Below, piece by piece: positions 9,201 to 15,417 of a stretch of DNA of 20,980 nucleotides. The translations under genes and the position numbers were made by a program. The notes under the pieces are model-generated. The model saw only the letters and a program-made list of their open reading frames with translations, had not been told where the DNA came from and ran no database searches. The stretch is from assembly GCA_900547435.1 (NCBI GenBank), contig URGO01000043.1, positions 1 to 20,980 on the forward strand, written 5' to 3'. Numbering within the stretch: position 1 is the stretch's first letter; every line of letters starts with the position of its first letter. This DNA is from an uncultured Parabacteroides sp. (GTDB lineage Bacteria > Bacteroidota > Bacteroidia > Bacteroidales > Tannerellaceae).

Positions 9201-9482
9201 CAATTTCCACAAAGTACTTGCTGATGGTTCAGATTGTTCAAGGTAATATCCATTCAATGTAGCTTTTAAAGACCAATCGTCATAATCAACATCTGATGTT
9301 GAGCTTGCATCATTGTTACCTTTGATTTCAAAATAAAAATGGGAACTTAACTCTCCATTTTGCAGAATGAGAGACGTTACGGCATACTCATCTTGGATAA
9401 GTTTAGTATCCGCAAACGCTGGAGTAACCATTCCACCTGCCAGCAGGGCGCTGACACAAAGCGTAATAAACTTTTTGTTCAT
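6204..9482 (-). CDS. Large exported surface protein, DUF6383-like C-terminus
   Basis: A 1092-aa exported protein. MNKKFITLCVSALLAGGMVTPAFA is a signal peptide, cut after A24. Most of the mature chain is not recognisable to me. It is rich in D, N, T and Y, with many short phrases such as GYYITNAYGIPLAISGNK (107-124) and YRYTLSHDGKYLHYSADD, consistent with a beta-rich surface or S-layer-like protein. Residues 865-878 hold an unusual Cys/His cluster (C865, H868, C874, H876, H878). The last 70 residues (VSVVATDGAVIVKGAEGKNV, then STILGKVVA, APAGIVVVSVDG and terminal KVAVK) have a strand pattern related to type A sorting domains and to the end of the neighbouring 1404-aa protein. I assign it to the DUF6383-type group of Parabacteroides from memory. 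A near-consensus promoter and a 5' hairpin suggest abundant expression. Confidence 0.85.
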   Translation of the reverse strand: MNKKFITLCVSALLAGGMVTPAFADTKLIQDEYAVTSLILQNGELSSHFYFEIKGNNDASSTSDVDYDDWSLKATLNGYYLEQSEPSASTLWKLERHTNGNGLFDGYYITNAYGIPLAISGNKKDGYKLDREGSIKLFQFYGNTNQQLVAKTDDGNIMLYREGGQLKVGLEGAEVNNNLVVAVFLPGTNAIPVKDNVADNLNSVFGDHFSLQIGYYDKEEYKQYENLQGNVFTGKLYTADNGDLEFSDSKLNYELDQDNGETFLMNEAGEFLVLLKDKWNIQNTDLDPETSDLKGYRFATMTAKELGEDLASEKPTVQSYVFRVAGVNGHIKDVDSPLEVAVKVAMTDDMYDAETWAELLVAGVNNESGDKSYYLTTAPAANEKTYNPISDKAKDLDLNIADYTGTTYVRFGENNYVSPTTFWGAAWNITRNDNKTPNPESKVWVDKREVGYTVPEGQWILREVNKVQTWVNRETGENLAADDMLPFAGLRTTNVANVYTDGTYNYEITKAVDLADADRFDYFGYDAKETSTGVEETYKVVFDSQLTGEPVYISMDGVGELHLTNDPTKAIEFHVDTIKTTDDAAVVNDLGRNANADVFDIFNTYMGKDKDGNWVEKEDTVSYYRYTLSHDGKYLHYSADDNKFVLNEPVYNDGKEGSAGSVDKQGKSHLVYTKDDLKTYAFKNVSNVTDAFVEPYIIDAFVIKEKGGDLLNIINVDNADYEDYFDVENNYSFAVLNDKNEVVGIDGSDFLGKGEMMYFDFNFDEARQQQNIYNWVSNAQLQLDYQDYDIYRNVAPTAPDTMAIYRTEYQDEFLFEKNGFLGMTVDDRGYNAALFIDTAYVRNNTEKPLFMIGLRPEITPETVYCPIHGVDAGCAHEHLDTIPGYVDADYLTVLADSSAFHAAELDNKFLANKAYTKLSFVAARHNVDTITVATDGNKTTISQNVQHPMVFAFRIVDQATQDFIIEGVDLTDNKAPLSAANPYKTSWMRWNNGVPVMTDTMEDAEVFNIAGDLENANPTANEEIAAEATVSVVATDGAVIVKGAEGKNVIVSTILGKVVANEVLTSDNETIAAPAGIVVVSVDGESFKVAVK

Positions 9483-9568
9483 AATTCAATTAATTTAGTT
9501 AGTAATAATATAGAGTTTCTTATTTCTCTAAATAAAATAGTGTAAATGTTCTATCTTTCTTATCTATG

Positions 9569-9599
9569 GTGTTGCCCATTCATCTTTCTTTTGCAACAC
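9569..9599 (-). promoter_or_regulatory. 5' leader hairpin of the 1092-aa protein mRNA
   Basis: GTGTTGC (9569-9575) and GCAACAC (9593-9599) form a perfect 7-bp stem. It would begin about five nucleotides after the transcription start predicted from the promoter at 9610-9640. A hairpin at the extreme 5' end of a long leader (about 120 nt) is a known way to stabilise mRNA of abundant envelope proteins; that role is inference here. Confidence 0.4.
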
Positions 9600-9609
9600 T
9601 TTCCAATTG

Positions 9610-9640
9610 CAAAAGTACAACCTTTTTTTATACAAGCAAA
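9610..9640 (-). promoter_or_regulatory. Near-consensus Bacteroidetes promoter for the 1092-aa surface protein
   Basis: Minus strand: -33 TTTG (9637-9640), 19-bp spacer, -7 TACTTTTG (9610-9617). Both boxes match the consensus exactly. The predicted start is near 9604. It is one of the two best promoter matches in the window. Confidence 0.7.
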
Positions 9641-9851
9641 CAAACACCAAATTTTTTTTGTTTTTATTGAGGCTTTCTTATCAAGGGTATAGAGATTCGA
9701 GTACAAAACCGCTTTTTGGCGCAACGAAAGAGGAAGGAAGAAATTCAAGGCTCTTAAACCTCAATCCATTCCAAATCTCCACCCGAAAGGGAAAGCTTTA
9801 TTTGATATATATAATTAAGGTAAGGCGGACAAAAAAATAACCGATGTTTTC
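9641..9851. other. Intergenic stretch without a recognised gene
   Basis: About 210 bases between the promoter of the surface-protein gene and the stop codon of the DUF6377-type regulator. It contains homopolymer A/T runs and a run of seven T on the minus strand shortly after the regulator's stop, but no convincing stem before that run. I see no coding potential here. Confidence 0.4.
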
Positions 9852-11495
9852 TTATCCCTGTATCTGTTCCACCAATTGCTCAAAATGAATTCTGTCAAGG
9901 GCTCTATTTCGCACTTTGCTCCGGTAATTATAAATCGTGGTCAATGAATAACGCAAGAAGCGGGCGATTTTGGCGCTGTCCGTGATGCCCAGGCGAATCA
10001 GGGCGAAGATACGAAGCTCAGTAGACAAGAGTTCGCCTTGCTTGGGCTCCAGTTTTTCATCCTCGCGGAGCAGGTCATTAAACGATTCTACAAAGTGGGG
10101 AAACATACTGAGGAAAGTCTCGTCAAAACTCTTGTAGAACTTCTCCCGTTCCTCGCCGATAAAGGCTTCAGACTTAATGGCTTTGAACAATTCTTTCAGA
10201 TTCGAGGTTATCGCCAGGTTCTCCAACGATCGCCGATAATTTTCCATCTTGTCCAGGTACATGGAGCATTGCTCCAGGTAATGCACGATATATTCCTGCT
10301 TGATGGAATTGGCGGAGGATAACTCTTGGTTCACGCGCGACAGTTCTTGGTTTACACACGAGAGTTGCCCGTTCAGGTCCTGAAGTTTTGCATTGATATG
10401 GCTCAATTCCTGACGAGCCACACGCAATTTTTGCATCTGCCGGAAGACATACACCATAGCGGCAAGCAGGAAAAAGAGCAATATGGTTATAGAAACAAAA
10501 AGAACCTGCCTCAACGCCTCTTCATTTTGCGCCTTCAGGCGATAAGCCTTGTCGATAATCGGATAAGTCTGGGTGATGCTTATCGCCCGAAAACGCGCAT
10601 TGCAAAATACAGCATCGTTCATTGAGCAATTCAGGTATTTATAAGCCCGCTCAATATCCCCCATACTATAAAGAAGAAACGCCAATTTGTGCAAAGAAAT
10701 ATATTCCTTAATAGAAAGTTCCAAATCTACGATGGCAGATTTCGCCAGATAGAATACTTCCCGCTCTTTGTTGCCTAAACCTCCGTAAGCCAAAGCCAGG
10801 TCATAAGCCACTATGCCTTTCAGATGACCGGTCTGGTAGGAGGCCGGGATATTTTCCAACACAGCTATTGCCTCGCTGTATTTTTTCTGGACCGTAAAAC
10901 GTTCCGCCAACGCCCTCTGGTAGGTAGGGCTATCCTTCGGATAGAGGGCCAGAAGAGTATCGCTATACGCGTATGCGGCCTTGGCATATTTGTTTTGCTC
11001 CTCAGCCGTAAGAGCATACTCGGCCACTAAATAATAGATGAAATTATACATTTGCAGATAACGTTCAATCTGTTCGGAAGTCAAGTTCTCACGCTCGACC
11101 GCCTCTAAAGACTCTATCGCCTCTTTATACATACCCATCGTAGAAAAAAGCAGAGCCTGGTCCATCCGGATATCATTCATGCAATCCCAAGGCAAGTGAG
11201 GAGCAAGTTGCTTCTTCAGGTTCACATAGTTCATGGCCGAATCGGTCTGGTAATTGTAATATTGATTGAACAAACGATCATAAATCTGATAACGCACGGA
11301 ATCATTTCCCGCCAGAGGGATAGATTCTTTCAAGCGGTTTAGCTTTTGTTCTTTTTGCGCGTCATAGATTTTCCGGTTATTGATGATACCGTCCAATTGC
11401 TTCAGCATACTCTCGGCCGTCTCGTATGTGGATGCGGAAATGCCGGCAGACGAGAAAAAGAGAAGAAGCAGATATAGGATAAATCGGTTGTCCAT
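9852..11495 (-). CDS. Membrane-anchored TPR / coiled-coil / HTH regulator (DUF6377 type)
   Basis: A 547-aa protein with the layout of the DUF6377 regulators common in Bacteroidetes. Residues 1-21 look like a signal peptide or anchor. About 25-320 are helical TPR-like repeats (MYKEAIESLEAVE, KKYSEAIAVLENIP, MGDIERAYKYLN) expected in the periplasm. Residues 330-350 are one transmembrane helix, and 353-400 a coiled coil with heptads such as LSRVNQELSSAN. From about 480 there is a cytoplasmic LuxR-like helix-turn-helix (LSTELRIFALIRLGITDSAKIARFL, then TTIYNYRSKVRN). The protein probably senses an envelope signal and binds DNA directly. Relatives usually sit next to susC/susD genes; here the neighbour is the surface-protein gene instead, so its target is unclear. 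A promoter candidate lies directly upstream (11513-11544). Confidence 0.85.
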   Translation of the reverse strand: MDNRFILYLLLLFFSSAGISASTYETAESMLKQLDGIINNRKIYDAQKEQKLNRLKESIPLAGNDSVRYQIYDRLFNQYYNYQTDSAMNYVNLKKQLAPHLPWDCMNDIRMDQALLFSTMGMYKEAIESLEAVERENLTSEQIERYLQMYNFIYYLVAEYALTAEEQNKYAKAAYAYSDTLLALYPKDSPTYQRALAERFTVQKKYSEAIAVLENIPASYQTGHLKGIVAYDLALAYGGLGNKEREVFYLAKSAIVDLELSIKEYISLHKLAFLLYSMGDIERAYKYLNCSMNDAVFCNARFRAISITQTYPIIDKAYRLKAQNEEALRQVLFVSITILLFFLLAAMVYVFRQMQKLRVARQELSHINAKLQDLNGQLSCVNQELSRVNQELSSANSIKQEYIVHYLEQCSMYLDKMENYRRSLENLAITSNLKELFKAIKSEAFIGEEREKFYKSFDETFLSMFPHFVESFNDLLREDEKLEPKQGELLSTELRIFALIRLGITDSAKIARFLRYSLTTIYNYRSKVRNRALDRIHFEQLVEQIQG

Positions 11496-11512
11496 AGGCT
11501 TATTTTTCGGGA

Positions 11513-11544
11513 TAAAAGTAGGAATTTTCTTTTATATAAGCAAT
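11513..11544 (-). promoter_or_regulatory. Candidate promoter of the DUF6377-type regulator
   Basis: Minus strand: -33 ATTG (11541-11544), 20-bp spacer, -7 TACTTTTA (11513-11520), one base off TANNTTTG. The start would fall near 11508, leaving a very short leader before the ATG at 11495. Confidence 0.4.
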
Positions 11545-11726
11545 TATTGCATCAAATAAATCCTTGTTTTTATTTATATTTTTACCCTATTAAAAATATT
11601 TAAATAGTTATCAATCAAACAAATGACCAATTATTCTATTTATATTTTCTTTATCAAAAATAAAACCAGCTTGCAATCACTCTATTTTTGTATCAGCAGA
11701 TTAATAATAAAACGAGTGATTCAATA

Positions 11727-11783
11727 ATGGCAATTAAGAAAAAAGAAAAAGTAAAAGATAAGTTTATAGAGGTTTTTCAATAA
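11727..11783 (+). CDS. Possible 18-codon small open frame
   Basis: ATG at 11727, TAA at 11781-11783, encoding MAIKKKEKVKDKFIEVFQ, a basic amphipathic peptide. It is the only ATG frame of note inside the candidate short transcript. It could be a leader peptide, a truncated N-terminus of a former gene, or chance in an A-rich region. No recognisable family. Confidence 0.15.
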   Translation: MAIKKKEKVKDKFIEVFQ

Positions 11784-11827
11784 ACTCTTTTTCTCATAAC
11801 ATAGTTAGTGCTTAATCAAAACTTATC

Positions 11828-11877
11828 CCCTTGTATTTGGCTGCGCGATGCAGGTAAATGCAAGGGTTACTTTTTTT
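11828..11877 (+). terminator. Rho-independent terminator on the plus strand
   Basis: CCCTTGTATTT (11828-11838) pairs with AAATGCAAGGG (11856-11866) through 11 positions, one of them a wobble. Inside the loop a second stem CTGC/GCAG (11841-11844 with 11850-11853) extends the hairpin. A run of seven T follows at 11871-11877. No plus-strand gene ends just before it, which implies a short transcript from inside this intergenic region. Confidence 0.65.
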
Positions 11878-11961
11878 CTCCAAATTCTTTTCGTAAATTG
11901 CACCCCGAATTACGAATATTCGCGAAGCTCTTATTGTTGTTAGAAACAAGGGTACAGGGCT

Positions 11962-12020
11962 ACAAGTAGACAAGGGATATTTTATATATGTGCGTCTCGT
12001 CAACTTGTTAGCTTGTCAAC
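11962..12020. repeat. Inverted-repeat element, copy A
   Basis: CAAGTAGACAAG (11963-11974) and CTCGTCAACTTG (11996-12007) are complementary at 10 of 12 positions around a 21-base loop. The loop and right arm (ATATATGTGCGTCT, then ACTTGTTAGCTTGT) align with the element at 13919-13982 with a one-base indel and scattered substitutions. The two are therefore homologous copies, of which this one is more decayed. It lies in the leader region of the PH-domain gene. Confidence 0.6.
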
Positions 12021-12071
12021 TCGTCTCTTAGCATGAACGTTTGCGGGCATTCACATTAAAACTAAAAATAT

Positions 12072-12494
12072 ATGGATAGAGAATTCAAATCGAAAGTGGG
12101 CTGGTGGTATCACGGTACTCTATTAGTCATGGCATTAATTACGATACTGGCATTCGTCTCGGGCGCCACCCCTTTAATCATGATAACCTCTTTGTTGGTA
12201 ACGATGATGCTTGTGCATATGTTGCTGACGACCTGGTATCGCATCACGGCTGACGGTTATCTGGTAGTACATTGCAGCATCTTCCCGGAGAAGAGAATCA
12301 AAGTGGAAGACATCTCGGCTATCGAAGCTACGGCAATGCCGGTCTCCAGTTATGCGCTTTCGTTAGACCGTATTATTATTTATAAAGGTAATCTCCAGTG
12401 GTTGTTGATTTCCCCGAAAGACAAAAAGGAGTTTGTACGTTGCCTGCGTAAAATCAATCCGGGGATTCAGATAAAGGAATCCGGCATATTATAA
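12072..12494 (+). CDS. Small membrane protein with bacterial PH domain
   Basis: A 140-aa protein. Two hydrophobic helices (about 12-32 and 34-52) are followed by a cytoplasmic bacterial PH-like domain of the bPH_4/DUF1200 type. It shows YRITADGYLVVHCSIFPEKR, then VEDISAIEATAMPVSSYALS and LDRIIIY, and closes with LLISPKDKKEFVRCLRKINP. The order YRIT, I..I..I, SSxALSLDR, ISPKDK..F is what this family shows. Its biochemical role is unknown; PH-like domains in such proteins usually scaffold at the membrane. The ATG at 12072 is the only sensible start. It lies 61 bp ahead of the dehydrogenase start on the same strand, so the two are probably co-transcribed. A weak -7-like TAAATTGC at 11894-11901 is the best upstream candidate promoter. 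Confidence 0.8.
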   Translation: MDREFKSKVGWWYHGTLLVMALITILAFVSGATPLIMITSLLVTMMLVHMLLTTWYRITADGYLVVHCSIFPEKRIKVEDISAIEATAMPVSSYALSLDRIIIYKGNLQWLLISPKDKKEFVRCLRKINPGIQIKESGIL

Positions 12495-12555
12495 TAAGAT
12501 GCACCCGCATTTCTGAACAAATTGATTGAAATTAATCCAAACATACAAATTAACG

Positions 12556-13902
12556 ATGGTATATGATGTAGCAATTATCGGCGGAGGACCTGCCGGTTAT
12601 ACAGCTGCCGAGAGAGCAGCCAAGGGTGGTTTGTCAACCCTCTTGTTTGAAAAGAACGCCTTAGGCGGGGTTTGCCTGAACGAAGGATGTGTGCCTACCA
12701 AGACACTCCTTTATTCGGCAAAAACATACGATACGATCAAACACGCGTCGAAGTATGCGGTCAGTGCCGAAAATCCGACATTCGACTATGCCAAGATTAT
12801 TGCCCGGAAGAACAAGGTAGTCAAAAAGCTGACCGCCGGAATACGCATGAAGATGAAAGAGAGCGGCGTTGAGATAATCACCGGAGAGGCTTTCATCCAA
12901 AGTAGAGCCGATGACGGCACTATCACGATTACTTGCGGAGAAAACACGTATGAGGCTTCCCACCTGTTGATCTGTACAGGGTCAGAAACAGTGATTCCTC
13001 CTATCGAAGGTTTAGCAGAAACCGACTATTGGACCAGCCGGGAAGCACTGCAAAGCAAAGAATTACCGAAATCGATTGTGATTATAGGAGGTGGGGTAAT
13101 CGGCATGGAGTTTGCTTCCTTCTTCAACAGCATGGGTACCGAAGTGCATGTCGTGGAAATGTTGGACAAGATATTGGGTCCGATGGACAAAGAGCTTTCG
13201 GCTATGTTACAAGCCGAATATGCCAAACGGGGCGTGAAGTTTTACTTAGGCCATAAAGTAACGGCTATCCATGGCACGGAAGTGCGTGTCGAGAAGGATG
13301 GGGAATCCTTTACGTTGCAGGGCGATAAAGTCTTGTTAAGCGTAGGCCGCCGACCGGTAACAAAAGGATTCGGATTGGAGAACCTCTCTATCGAACCGTT
13401 CCGCCATGGTGTAAAGGTCAACGAATACATGCAGACTTCTCTGCCGAACGTTTATGCTTGCGGAGACATAACGGCATTCTCGCTGTTGGCGCATACCGCG
13501 GTCAGTGAAGCAGAAGTGGCTATCGATCATATTTTAGGAAAGAATCGTCCGATGAGCTATCGGGCTATTCCCGGTGTAGTCTATACCAATCCGGAAATAG
13601 CCGGAGTAGGCAAGACAGAAGAAGAACTGCAGGCAAGCGGAACAGCCTATCAGGTAAAGAAAATCCCGATGGCTTTCTCCGGTCGGTTTGTAGCCGAGAA
13701 TGAGCTGGGCAATGGGGTATGCAAGTTGATTTTATCGGAAGACAATGTATTGATTGGCGCGCACCTCTTGGGCAATCCTGCATCCGAATTGATTGTCATC
13801 GCCGGAATCGCCATCGAAAAGAGCATGAAAGCAGACGAGATCCAGTCTTTTGTTTTCCCACATCCTACCGTAGGAGAAATTATCAAGGAAACACTTGCCT
13901 AA
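12556..13902 (+). CDS. lpdA: Dihydrolipoyl dehydrogenase (E3)
   Basis: A 448-aa FAD-dependent disulfide oxidoreductase that reoxidises dihydrolipoyl groups of 2-oxoacid dehydrogenase or glycine cleavage complexes, passing electrons to NAD+ in the cytoplasm. Visible motifs: FAD-binding VYDVAIIGGGPAGYTAAE at the N-terminus; redox pair C40/C45 in GGVCLNEGCVPTKTLL; NAD-binding VIIGGGVIGMEFASF (175-189); second FAD motif YACGDI (300-305); and the catalytic dyad H436/E441 in FPHPTVGEIIKE. I chose ATG 12556 because the FAD fold begins at the second residue. The in-frame TTG at 12526 would add ten non-conserved residues. The HPTVGE ending separates it from glutathione and mercuric reductases. No E1, E2 or lipoyl-carrier gene lies nearby, so this E3 serves a complex encoded elsewhere. 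Confidence 0.93.
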   Translation: MVYDVAIIGGGPAGYTAAERAAKGGLSTLLFEKNALGGVCLNEGCVPTKTLLYSAKTYDTIKHASKYAVSAENPTFDYAKIIARKNKVVKKLTAGIRMKMKESGVEIITGEAFIQSRADDGTITITCGENTYEASHLLICTGSETVIPPIEGLAETDYWTSREALQSKELPKSIVIIGGGVIGMEFASFFNSMGTEVHVVEMLDKILGPMDKELSAMLQAEYAKRGVKFYLGHKVTAIHGTEVRVEKDGESFTLQGDKVLLSVGRRPVTKGFGLENLSIEPFRHGVKVNEYMQTSLPNVYACGDITAFSLLAHTAVSEAEVAIDHILGKNRPMSYRAIPGVVYTNPEIAGVGKTEEELQASGTAYQVKKIPMAFSGRFVAENELGNGVCKLILSEDNVLIGAHLLGNPASELIVIAGIAIEKSMKADEIQSFVFPHPTVGEIIKETLA

Positions 13903-13918
13903 GTTTCTTTTTGGGTTG

Positions 13919-13982
13919 ACAAGTTAACAAGTAGACAAGAAATAGTTCTATATGTATGCGTCTTGTCTACTTGTTAACTTGT
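13919..13982. terminator. Bidirectional terminator: 22-bp perfect inverted repeat (element copy B)
   Basis: Arms 13919-13940 and 13961-13982 are perfectly complementary over 22 bp around a 20-base loop. Each arm consists of tandem octamers (ACAAGTTA ACAAGTAG ACAAGA). It sits between the converging stops of the dehydrogenase (13902) and the YitT gene (13994), with TTTCTTTTTT after the right arm, so it can end transcripts from both sides. It is homologous to the element at 11962-12020. Confidence 0.75.
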
Positions 13983-13993
13983 TTCTTTTTTAA

Positions 13994-14884
13994 TCATCGC
14001 ACCTTAATATGGTCAAATCCTTCTCCATAAACCCCTTTGACATTACTTTGAGTAACAAATGCGTTAGGGTCGATATCTTTTATCAGTCGGAAGATATAGT
14101 TCGATTCACGCTTCTTTGCCAGGACGAATAGCATCTTCACGCCGGCTCCCGTATAGAAACCGGTCCCATCCAGAATAGTGACACCCCGATGCATATCTTT
14201 GGTGATATGGCTGGCTATCTCTTCATAATGTTTGGATATGATAAAGAATTGGACGGACTGATGACTGCCGTTAACAATCTGGTCGAGCACAAAGCTGCTT
14301 ACATATAAAGTTACATAACCGTAAATCACCTTTTCCCAATCTTGCAAAACGAAGTAGCTGGAGGTTATAATCACCATATCACACATCCGGACCACTGTTC
14401 CCAACGATACATCCCGGTATTTATTGATAATAGCGGCTACGATATCCGTTCCGCCCGTACTTCCATTATAAGACAGAGCCAATCCGATGGCACTTCCGCA
14501 AAAAGTCGCCCCTAAAAGGCAAGCCATGAAAGGTTGGTCCTGCAAAAGAGGTTCCTCCGGAGCCAACTTCTGGATAATTGCCAGAAAAGCCGTCAGGGTA
14601 AAAACCGCGAAGATAGTCTTGATGGTAAATTTAAAGCCCAAAATCTTCAGGGCGAGCAGCAATAAGATGACGTTAATGGTAAAATAAGTGTATTGCACCG
14701 GCAATCCGGTCCCGAAATAAACAATAGAAGCAATACCCGGAACTCCTCCGGTGGTTATATCATTCGGGAGCAAGAATAAAGTCCACCCTACGCCATATAA
14801 GATCATCGACAGGGCTATCATGCAATAATCCTTTATCTCCCGAAGGATTACTTGCCTGTTTGAAATTTTCAGATTCTCATTCAT
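13994..14884 (-). CDS. YitT family membrane protein (DUF161 plus DUF2179)
   Basis: A 296-aa inner-membrane protein. The N-terminal two thirds hold the transmembrane helices of the YitT/DUF161 domain, with the conserved glycine-rich loops FLLPNDITTGGVPGIASI (about 37-54) and ALSYNGSTGGTDIVAAII. The C-terminal 80 residues form the soluble DUF2179 domain (RGVTILDGTGFYTGAGVKML, ending DPNAFVTQSNVKGVYGEGF). Family members are widespread and have no settled function; a transport role is often guessed from the fold. The ATG at 14884 is supported by a strong promoter 23 bp upstream. The gene converges on the dehydrogenase gene and shares the terminator at 13919-13982. Confidence 0.9.
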   Translation of the reverse strand: MNENLKISNRQVILREIKDYCMIALSMILYGVGWTLFLLPNDITTGGVPGIASIVYFGTGLPVQYTYFTINVILLLLALKILGFKFTIKTIFAVFTLTAFLAIIQKLAPEEPLLQDQPFMACLLGATFCGSAIGLALSYNGSTGGTDIVAAIINKYRDVSLGTVVRMCDMVIITSSYFVLQDWEKVIYGYVTLYVSSFVLDQIVNGSHQSVQFFIISKHYEEIASHITKDMHRGVTILDGTGFYTGAGVKMLFVLAKKRESNYIFRLIKDIDPNAFVTQSNVKGVYGEGFDHIKVR

Positions 14885-14906
14885 CTCGATTTTTCTATTT
14901 ATGCCG

Positions 14907-14938
14907 CAAAATTAGCTAATATTGATTATATATTCAAA
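14907..14938 (-). promoter_or_regulatory. Promoter of the YitT gene
   Basis: Minus strand: -33 TTTG (14935-14938), 20-bp spacer, -7 TAATTTTG (14907-14914), exact matches to both boxes. The predicted start near 14902 leaves a leader of about 18 nt before the ATG at 14884. Confidence 0.65.
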
Positions 14939-14967
14939 TCTGTTTCTAACTTCCAACTTCCAACCGC

Positions 14968-15417
14968 TTACAAAAACTCCTGCACCTTATAGACAAACTC
15001 CATCCACACCCAATAACGTATCGCTTTCCCCATAAACATGGAGATGGCAACAATCCACACATTCGCACGGAGGAATCCCAGCGCCACGGCTATAAAATCA
15101 CCGATACCCGGCAAGAAAACAAAAAAGCCCATCCACGAACCTTTGTTCTGTATCCATTCCTGTACCTTCTTGAGCTTGGTGATGTCTAATTTCAGATACT
15201 TTTCTATCCATTCCACTTTGCCCAGCATTCCTAACCAATAGCAACTCATTCCTCCGAGGAAATTTCCTAATGTCGCCGCAATCATACAGGGCATATAAGC
15301 AGCACCCGCAAGCAGAGCACCCGTAAGTACCACTTCGCTACTGAATGGAAGTATTGTGGCCGCTAAAAAGGCCGCGATGAAAACGCCAATATAGCCATAT
15401 TCAATTAAAAGCTCCAT
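14968..15417 (-). CDS. YqaA-family (SNARE-associated / VTT domain) membrane protein
   Basis: A 149-aa inner-membrane protein of the DedA-like VTT superfamily, small YqaA branch. It starts MELLIEYGYIGVFIAAFLAA and has the hallmark segments FSSEVVLTGALLAG, GNFLGGMSCYWLG and FFVFLPGIGDFIAVALGFLR; the last includes the proline-glycine re-entrant motif. Family relatives influence lipid or carrier movement and membrane homeostasis; the exact role here is unknown. The ATG at 15415-15417 is chosen because the conserved domain begins there. The frame stays open 39 codons further upstream, but that stretch lies within the neighbouring gene's coding region and is not conserved-looking. The start overlaps the end of the upstream gene by 13 bases, indicating translational coupling. 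Confidence 0.85.
   Translation of the reverse strand: MELLIEYGYIGVFIAAFLAATILPFSSEVVLTGALLAGAAYMPCMIAATLGNFLGGMSCYWLGMLGKVEWIEKYLKLDITKLKKVQEWIQNKGSWMGFFVFLPGIGDFIAVALGFLRANVWIVAISMFMGKAIRYWVWMEFVYKVQEFL

Larger units (their letters stand above)
11683..11880 (+). ncRNA. Candidate short transcript (small RNA or leader) in the divergent intergenic region
   Basis: The region begins with a -7-like box TATTTTTG (11683-11690), though no good -33 box is visible, and ends in a clear plus-strand terminator (11828-11877). A transcript from about 11697 would be about 180 nt. It contains an 18-codon open frame at 11727-11783 (MAIKKKEKVKDKFIEVFQ) and a 7-bp stem AGTTTAT/ATAAACT (11761-11786) followed by a T-rich stretch. 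It could be a small RNA, a leader, or the relic of a lost gene's start. I do not recognise a known RNA family. Confidence 0.3.

Noticed and set aside
9560..9748. 62-codon minus-strand frame in the promoter region of the surface protein
   Set aside because: It overlaps the best promoter in the window and its translation is low-complexity and K/F-rich.
12526..12555. TTG start ten codons upstream for the dehydrogenase
   Set aside because: The FAD-binding fold begins right at the ATG 12556 and the extra residues are not typical of the family.
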